NCBI GenBank assembly: GCA_029959195.1
Contig: CP114118.1
Span: 2,561,001 to 2,625,000, forward strand
Direction of reading: 5' to 3'
Length of the DNA: 64,000 nucleotides
Source: Dictyophora rubrovolvata
Lineage: Eukaryota > Basidiomycota > Agaricomycetes > Phallales > Phallaceae
The position numbers and the translations under genes were made by a program. Each line of letters begins with the position of its first letter. Position 1 is the stretch's first letter. The notes under the pieces are model-generated. The model was not told where the DNA came from. It did no database searches and saw only the letters and a list, made by a program, of their open reading frames with translations. Positions 57,358-64,000 of the stretch are shown here, piece by piece.

Positions 57358-58897
57358 ATGTCCGACATAGAAACCACGCTTCAGGCTTTCATAGATAACG
57401 CTGTCAAATATGGCGTAGCTCCCGGTCTGCAATGTACAGTGTTCGACAAGGATAAACTCATCTTTAACGGTGTATCCGGCTATGCTTCTCTACCATCCGA
57501 AAGCAACCCAGCTGGGAAACCAATGACAAAATCAACTATTTTCTGGCTCGCAAGTGCTACCAAACTCGTCATTTCACTCCTTGCCCTACACGTTTTGGAT
57601 AAAGGATTAATTTATGGGATTTCGCTGGATGACTTGGACAACCCCGATGCGTTAGCCAAGATTGTCCCCGAATTCGCACCAGGATCAGGTTCGTTGGTTA
57701 CGAAGATTCTTGAAGGTTTCGAGGATGGTGTCGGCCCTGATGGCAAGAAAATCATGAAACTCAGAGATGCGAAGAATAGAGTTACGCTTCGACAACTAAT
57801 GACTCATTCCTCTGGCATGGGTTACGCTTTCAATCACCATCTTCTGTGGGAATTGGTGAGTTGGCTGAAAAAAAAAACTTGACCTGAGCTATTTTCGAGC
57901 TCATGTTATCTAGGTGTTTCCATCAGACGGAAGTACGCCCCATTTTGGAGGATCATTCCAAGGAGCATTCCGTGATATTGGTTTACCACTAATATTTGAG
58001 CCTGGAACAGGATACCAGTAAGTACTTTAAGCGATTTAGATTTGATTCTGCCAGTTTTATCGCGTCTTTCAGCTACGGCGCGGCCACAGACTGGCTAGCA
58101 CAGTTCGTCATTCGTGGAACAGGAAAGCACCTCAGACGACTCATAAAGGAATTTATACTCGAACCGCTCGAAGTTCCAGCTCTGGAAGAAGACCTCTGGC
58201 TTTCTCCAGAACTCCTGACCCGCAAAGCCGACGTGCACGTCCGTGACGAAGACTCACCGTATAAGTTCAAAAAGACTATAATTGAAATTTACACTGCCGA
58301 GGATGGTCCTGATGAAGGCATGGCTTATGTTGCGGAATCAGCTTTGTTTGGAAGTTTGCGGGCCCATTCCAAGATTTTACAGGCTGTCCTCAATAGGGAT
58401 CCGAGGATAATGAGCCCCGCCACATGGGAACTCGCTTTCAAGGACGATTATGGTCCTAGGGGTATCAAAGTCACGCGTCCGGATATGAAGACCATGCACT
58501 CCGGTCTGATTCTCGAGTAAGAATCAAATTTCTAGTATTCCAAGCGTAGTATGATTGAATGCGTATGTGTGCGTAATAGCATTTTTGAGTACAGCAAGAC
58601 AGGTTCGGAGAATGGAACTGGGATGAATTTATTGCAGTGTAAAGTGGCCCTCGTTCAGGTGAGCATTGATGGTCTAGTTGTCTGTCTTTATGGTTAAGTT
58701 TCTGTTTTTAGACGCTATCTGGTCGTCACGCTGGCTCATTTGGTTGGGCGGGGGGAACAAACGTTTATTTTTTCCTGGATTCTACCTCATGCATTGGAGG
58801 GATCATTGGTACGCAAATGATACCTTTCTATGATTCCAAGGTGGTGGAGCTTCGAGATCAATTCGAAAGTTTAGTCTATAAGACGCTAGTAAACTGA
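57358..58897 (+). CDS. Beta-lactamase-fold serine hydrolase, copy B
   Basis: Five exons (57358-57855, 57914-58017, 58073-58516, 58580-58658, 58712-58897) give 436 residues. Exons 1 to 4 are exactly as long as in copy A (498, 104, 444 and 79 nt), and protein identity is high throughout. SxxK is SATK in FWLASATKLV; GTGYHYGAATDWLAQFVI and GSFGWAGG are the other active-site blocks. All splice donors are GT. It is a tandem-type duplicate of 46160-47731 separated by 10 kb of housekeeping genes. Substrate unknown. Confidence 0.9.
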
Positions 58898-59570
58898 TTT
58901 ATCTCGAGCTTAATTCATGTGCAACCAGATTTGAATTGTAAAATACAGATTGGACGGAAGAACGGCTGAAGAACTCAAGCCTTTGACATATACAAAATCA
59001 TCGATGCCGGTTAAATAGCGAAAGATAGTGCAAAGCGTAGAGCTTACAGACTACGAAGGAGTGATGTTGTATGATGATGTCATCTTTGCGTGACACCGCA
59101 GTCTGCTCGAAAAGTGCATCTCTCTCACGTGGACCAGCATTAGTAGTTCAAACTTACTTTACCCTTCAGACATTCGTTGTTCTTTAATCGGGTCCGATTA
59201 CTCAACTGCAGACTAAAAGTTTGTCAGAAACACCGCCCGGATTGCAAATTACAAGAAATACAAGTTCCCCATGACCTTTCTACATACTGATCCCATCATA
59301 CGCAATGGAAAGACTCCCTTGCGATCTCAAAAATAAGCGTCCAGTCATACTACATCGGTCTCACAGGCTTTCTAAGCTGTAAGTTGAGTGGCTAGCCAGG
59401 AGCATGGATAGCAAATGAATGGGCCTTCCTGAGGCTGACGCCATAAGGGCTCATCTCACGATTTGTCACCCGTCCAGGACGCCATGCCTATATAAAGACT
59501 AAATTCGAGAAGAGCTTTCAGAGTGTCACACACTATCTGTTCCTACTACCTTCTCTTCTCAACATTCAAC
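58898..59570. promoter_or_regulatory. Promoter region of oxygenase B
   Basis: A TATATAAA box at 59489-59496 lies 75 bp before the ATG. The block 59365-59510 is homologous to the oxygenase A upstream region. No gene in the rest. Confidence 0.75.
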
Positions 59571-60561
59571 ATGGCCATTGCTGACCTTGTTAGTGCAACT
59601 TTCTTCTATTCTACTTACCCCAGCGACGGCACCAAGCCGTTCTTCTCTTCGACTGTGGATCCTGCGACAGGTCAAAGGCAATCAAATATCGTCTCCATAC
59701 CAAAGCAACTAACCGTTGAGAACGTCCGAGGCAAGGAAAACCAATATGATCTTGACACTTCCGGATTCAAATATATCAAGCATACATCTGCCTTGAAGAA
59801 CTTTGACAACGATGAAGAGATTCAGCGTGTTTATTATCCTGAAAGTATTGAAGTTTTCAAGAAATACACCGGTGCTAGCAGAGTTGTCATCTTCGATCAC
59901 AGTACGTTGAGTGTCCTTCTGAATTATTGATTCATCTGACATTTCGCCAGCCGTTCGTCGTCACACCCATGACGGTAAGGATGAACTTAGCAGCCGTCAA
60001 CCCGTATGTTTAATGCTATTCGAAATTGGGGATTTTCTTTTCAAGTGACGGTCTGTTTTTGTTAGGTCCTCAGGGCTCATGTCGATCAAAGCCCGGAAGC
60101 TGCAAAGAACCGTGTTATTCGACACGCTCCCGAATCGGCCCAAGAATTGCTGAAACACCGCTACCAAATCGTCAATCTGTGGCGTCCCATCCATCACCCC
60201 GCTATAGAGTCACCTCTCGCTCTCTGCGATTACCGCTCAGTCAACTGGAATCAAGACCTGGTTCCCACCACATTGAGGTACCCTGATCGTGACGGCGAAA
60301 CTCTCAGTGTCAATTTCAACCCGGCTCACAAGTGGAAGTATCTGCGAGGAATGACGCCCGACGAAGCTGTTCTCATAAAGTGGTGTGTAAAGAATAGCTC
60401 AAATGTTTTAAACAAATCTGAATTTTTTCTTTTGTAGTTCTGAGTCCCGCGTCATAGACGGAGTGGCTCGTCTTACTCCTCACACAGCCTTCGTGGATCC
60501 AACTACCCCGAAGGATGCACCTCTCAGGGAGAGTATTGAACTGAGGGCTTTGGTTTTGTAA
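59571..60561 (+). CDS. GA4-desaturase / CmcJ-AsaB-like oxygenase, copy B
   Basis: Four exons (59571-59901, 59951-60003, 60066-60382, 60438-60561) give 274 residues. Exon lengths (331, 53, 317 and 124 nt) equal those of copy A, and most motifs are unchanged: VENVRGKENQYDLDT, VVIFDHTVRRH, RAHVDQSPEAAKNRV, NLWRPIHHPAIESPLALC, LRESIELRALVL. HVD and TPHTAF keep the putative metal ligands. It is the last protein gene before the rDNA. The role is unknown; duplication together with the promoter suggests selection for dosage or for separate regulation. Confidence 0.9.
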
Positions 60562-61136
60562 GTTCCTAGTCCTATTTACCATTGCGCGTGCTAAATTGTA
60601 GCGTAGTTATTATGATTAACTAACTATTCGAATCAGCATTCTATTCATTGTAAAATTCTCTCGTCAAATTATCCGAACTTCCTTAGAAATATGTAAACTT
60701 TGCCATTTTTCTTACACATTTCTTGAATTTGGTATACGGGAAAAGTCTAGTCAACATTTCACTGTTCAGTGCGATTTTCTACAGAGGACTCGCATTCATT
60801 CAAGGCTAAAGTAGATCATCTCAGCACCGACCCTATACCAAAATACACATAAAAACGTGAAATGTAAGAATTTCTAAGGATATCTGAAAAACAGAGGTTT
60901 GCGCCTGTTGAGGATGCGAACCGGCTACACGAGAAAGTTAAGAGTCCGGCTGAGGAGACGCCACAAACTTGTTCAAGAAAAGACATCGTTTTTGCGGTTA
61001 CAAGGCTCGGTAATCAATATATGCGAGTTTACTGTGTCGCAAAAGTCGGAATAGGTTTATAAACCAAATCGGGTGTATTTTCTGGACGCAGCGCTAATTT
61101 TGGGTTTAGTATGATAGTATACTGCATCGGGTGGGT
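60562..61136. other. Spacer joining the gene region to rDNA
   Basis: No gene, no telomere-type repeat and no recognisable 18S sequence. The change to 18S is abrupt at about 61137. Confidence 0.6.
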
Positions 61137-61691
61137 CTCAACACGGGGAAACTCACCAGGTCCAGACATGACTAGGATTGACAGATTGATAGCTCTTTCT
61201 TGATTTTATGGGTGGTGGTGCATGGCCGTTCTTAGTTGGTGGAGTGATTTGTCTGGTTAATTCCGATAACGAACGAGACCTTCACGTGCTAAATAGCCGG
61301 ACGGGCCACGGCCCGTCCCGGGCTTCTTAGACGGACTATTGGCGTCTAGCCGATGGAAGTTGGAGGCAATAACAGGTCTGTGATGCCCTTAGATGTTCTG
61401 GGCCGCACGCGCGCTACACTGACAGGGCCAGCGAGTTTCCTACCTTGGCCGGAAGGTCTGGGTAATCTTGTGAAACCCTGTTGTGCTGGGGATAGAGCAT
61501 TGCAATTATCGCTCTTCAATGAGGAATTCCTAGTAGGCGTGAGTCATCAGCTCGCGTCGATTACGTCCCTGCCCTTTGTACACACCACCCGTCGCTACTA
61601 CCGATTGAACGGCTTAGTGAGGTCTTCGGATCGGCTTCGGGGAGCCGGCGATGGCGCCCTGTCGCCGAGAAGTTGATCAAACTTGGTCGTT

Positions 61692-61735
<44 letters not shown>

Positions 61736-61748
61736 TGGAAGGATCATT
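61137..61748 (+). rRNA. 18S rRNA, 3' third only (5' truncated)
   Basis: From CTCAACACGGGGAAACTCACC onward the sequence follows fungal 18S to its 3' end at GGATCATT (61748). The 5' roughly two thirds of the gene are absent; upstream sequence is unrelated. Conserved stretches include AACGAACGAGACCT, GGGCCGCACGCGCGCTACAC and GTCGTAACAAGGTTTCCGTA. Several normally invariant sites differ, for example CACACCACCC instead of CACACCGCCC (61587) and ACCTGTGG instead of ACCTGCGG (61736). Confidence 0.95.
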
Positions 61749-61908
61749 GCCGATCGCTATTTGAAGGGGGGGGTTAATCCTCCCTGACCGACACCTTTGT
61801 GCACTCGAGGGGGGGGAGGACTCGAGAGAGCGCCCTCTCCCATCATGAACGCCCATTTCTCGTGTGTATTTGAAACCCCTTCTGGAGGGGGGAAAGTCTT
61901 TGAAACAC
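61749..61908 (+). other. Internal transcribed spacer 1
   Basis: About 160 bp between 18S and 5.8S, with G runs and an imperfect CTCGAG-centred stem. Confidence 0.85.
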
Positions 61909-62066
61909 AACTTTCAACAATGGATCTCTTGGCTTTCGCATCGATGAAGAACGCCGTGAACGCGCGAAACGTAATGTGAATTGTAGAATTCAGTGAATCA
62001 TCGAATCTTTGAACGCACCTTGCGCTCCTCGGCATTCCGAGGAGCATGCCTGTTTGAGTGTTGTGA
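61909..62066 (+). rRNA. 5.8S rRNA
   Basis: Begins AACTTTCAACAATGGATCTC and ends near CCTGTTTGAGTGTTG, about 158 nt. GCATCGATGAAGAACGC and GAATCATCGAATCTTTGAACGCACC are intact. The following helix reads CGTGAACGCGCGAAACG instead of the usual AGCGAAATGCGATAAG. Confidence 0.93.
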
Positions 62067-62272
62067 AGTCTCATCGGAAGGAGGGTCCCTTGTGAAAAGG
62101 GGGGGGCCTCTTTTTTCGGACTTGGATGGTCTTGCCTTTGCCCATCGGTGAAGGCTCGTCTTCAAATTCATCGGCAAGGTTTCCAGTCCCCTCGAAGACG
62201 TTGTGATAAGTCTTGTGTCATCCGGGGAAAAAGGGATCCGCGCCCGTCCCTCATCACTCTTTTTAATGCTCT
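62067..62272 (+). other. Internal transcribed spacer 2
   Basis: About 206 bp up to the start of 28S; boundaries are set by the 5.8S end and the CTGACCTCAAATCAGG start of 28S. Confidence 0.8.
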
Positions 62273-64000
62273 GACCTCAAATCAGGCAGGATTACCCACT
62301 GAACTTAAGCATATCAATAAACGGAGGAAAAGAAACTAACAAGGATTCCCCTAGTAATGGCGAGTGAAGCAGGAACAGCTCAAATTTGTAATCTGGCGGC
62401 CTTCGGCTGTCTGAGCTGTAATCTGGAGAAGCGTTTTCAGTGCCGGCGCGCGTACAAGTCCCCTGGAACAGGGCGTCGCAGAGGGTGAGAATCCCATCTC
62501 TGACGCGGTCATGCCGGTGCGCTGCGATGCACTCTCGAAGAGTCGAGTTGTTTGGGAATGCAGCTCAAAACGGGTGGTAAATTCCATCTAAAGCTAAATA
62601 CTGGCGAAAGACCAATAGCGAACAAGTACCGTGAGGGAAAGATGAAAAGCACTTTGGAAAGAGAGTCAAACAGTACGTGAAATTGTTGAAAGGGAAACGC
62701 TTGAAGTCAGTTGCGTCTCCCGGGACTTCAGTCGCGCTCTCAAAGGCGCGGTGTACTTCCCGGGTCTGGACGGGCCAGCATCGATTTCGACCGTCGTAAA
62801 AAGGTACAAGGAACGTGGCACCTCCGGGTGTGTTATAGCCTCATGTTCTGCATGTGACGGTGGGGATCGAGGGACGCAGCGTGCCTTTAACAGTCAGGGT
62901 TCGCCCACGTAATGTGCTTGGGATGCTGGCTTAATGGCTTTAAGTGACCCGTCTTGAAACATGGACCAAGGAGTCTAACATGCTCGCGAGTGTTCATGTG
63001 GAAAACCCATGCGCGTAATGAAAGTGAAAGGTTGGGACCCTTTAAGAGGGGGCACCGACGCCCAGACTTGAGCTGCTGCGACGGTTCTGAGGCAGAGCGC
63101 GTATGTTGGGACCCGAAAGATGGTGAACTATGCCTGAGTAGGGCGAAGCCAGAGGAAACTCTGGTGGAGGCTCGTAGCGATTCTGACGTGCAAATCGATT
63201 GTCGAACTTGGGTATAGGGGCGAAAGACTAATTGAACCATCTAGTAGCTGGTTCCCGCCGAAGTTTCCCTCAGGATAGCAGAGACTCGTTTGCAGTTTTA
63301 TGTGGTAAAGCGAATGATTAGGGGCCTTGGGGTCGAAACAACCTTAACCCATTCTCAAACTTTAAATATGTAAGAATGGGCTGTCGCTCGACTGGACCGC
63401 CCTGCGAATGAGAGTCTCTAGTGGGCCATTTTTGGTAAGCAGAACTGGCGATGCGGGATGACAACCAATCACGAGGTTAAGGTGCCGGAATGCACACTCA
63501 TCAGACACCACAAAATGTGTGAGTTCATCTAGACAGCAGGACGGTGGCCATGGAAGTTGGAACCCACTAAGGAGTGTGTAACAACTCACCTGCCAAATGA
63601 ACTTGCCATGAAAATGGATGGTGCTCAAGCGTGCTACCCATACCTTGCCGTTGGCGTTAGAGTGAAGCGCCGATGAGTAGGCGGGTGCGAGGGTCCGTGA
63701 AGAAGCCTAGGCAGCAACGCTGGGTGAAACGGCCCTCGGTGCAGATCTTGGTGAAAGTAGCAAATAGACGAGTGAGAACCTCGTTGACTGAAGTGGAGAA
63801 AGGTTCCATGGTAACAGCAGTTGGACATGGGTCAGTCGATCCTAAGAGATAGGGAAGCTCCATTTCAAAGCGTGCGATTCTTCGCGCTGCCTATCGAAAG
63901 GGAATCCGGTTAAGATTCTGGAACCGGGACGCAGGTCATTGGCGGCGATGCAAATGAACTTGGAGACGCTGGTGGGGGCCCTGGGAAGAGTTTTCTTTTC
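62273..64000 (+). rRNA. 28S rRNA, 5' part (runs off the window)
   Basis: Starts at GACCTCAAATCAGGC and contains GAACTTAAGCATATCAATAA, GGAAAAGAAACTAACAAGGA, GTACCGTGAGGGAAAGATGAAAAG and GATGGTGAACTATGCCTGA. The D1-D3 region is present in order. Differences from the usual fungal sequence occur at sites that are normally fixed (62298, 62321, 62371, 63180, 63200, 63233). Confidence 0.95.

Noticed and set aside
36460-60600. A complete secondary-metabolite cluster
   Set aside because: No polyketide synthase, peptide synthetase, terpene cyclase or cluster regulator is present; the link among the oxygenase, laccase, dehydrogenase and hydrolase genes remains speculative.
61353-63863. Several open frames of 60-117 codons over the rDNA
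   Set aside because: They lie within rRNA genes and spacers on both strands and have no protein resemblance.
1-64000. CRISPR arrays, bacterial operons or phage genes
   Set aside because: Spliceosomal introns in nearly every gene and eukaryotic rDNA exclude a prokaryotic source; no regularly spaced repeats were seen.

Overview
The window is nuclear DNA of a basidiomycete fungus, most likely an agaricomycete. Genes carry many short GT-AG introns (mostly about 45-70 nt) with CTAAC/CTAAT-type branch sites. The content fits a mushroom-forming fungus: a laccase, pepsin-like (polyporopepsin-type) protease remnants, a secreted glucose/sorbosone dehydrogenase, an F-box protein, and an rDNA unit with 5.8S flanked by ITS1 and ITS2. 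The rDNA differs from the usual fungal sequence at many conserved sites. That could point to a fast-evolving lineage such as Cantharellales, but the genus cannot be fixed from the sequence alone.

Layout. 0-6.1 kb: a gene 3' end, two tRNA-like genes, a GroES-like reductase and a DENND6-type DENN protein. 6.3-17.7 kb: a core block of CK2 beta (-), mitochondrial RNase II DSS1 (-) and VPS51 (+), interrupted twice. The first interruption (7.7-9.2 kb) carries a gene fragment and two small membrane-protein ORFs. The second (12.6-16.9 kb) carries an orphan ORF fragment and two broken aspartic proteases in inverted orientation. Each interruption is bounded by direct duplications of the neighbouring locus. 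18.6-23.1 kb: a 14-exon EF-hand/double ZZ-finger protein. 24.4-36 kb: a Q-rich Myb-like protein, an F-box protein, an MFS transporter with three microexons, and a DUF2235 hydrolase. 36.6-47.7 kb: accessory metabolism (GA4-desaturase-like oxygenase A, laccase, PQQ-type sugar dehydrogenase, beta-lactamase-fold hydrolase A). 47.8-56.5 kb: housekeeping genes (Erv41, RING protein, a conserved unknown, Acl4-like TPR chaperone, another unknown) plus a disabled WLM/Wss1 protease. 57.4-60.6 kb: second copies of the beta-lactamase-fold hydrolase and the oxygenase. 61.1-64 kb: rDNA beginning inside the 18S gene and running off the end of the window.

How the genes relate. Secretion and trafficking are well represented (DENND6, VPS51, Erv41), as is RNA and ribosome biology (DSS1, Acl4, rDNA). 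The oxygenase and hydrolase paralogs share exon lengths, and the two oxygenase copies also share upstream sequence, so duplication took in regulatory DNA. A third, fragmentary oxygenase copy lies inside the CK2 beta-DSS1 interruption. The dominant theme is local duplication and decay rather than an obvious transposon or a single new pathway. Exon boundaries were worked out by eye from splice signals, frame and family resemblance; no search was run.
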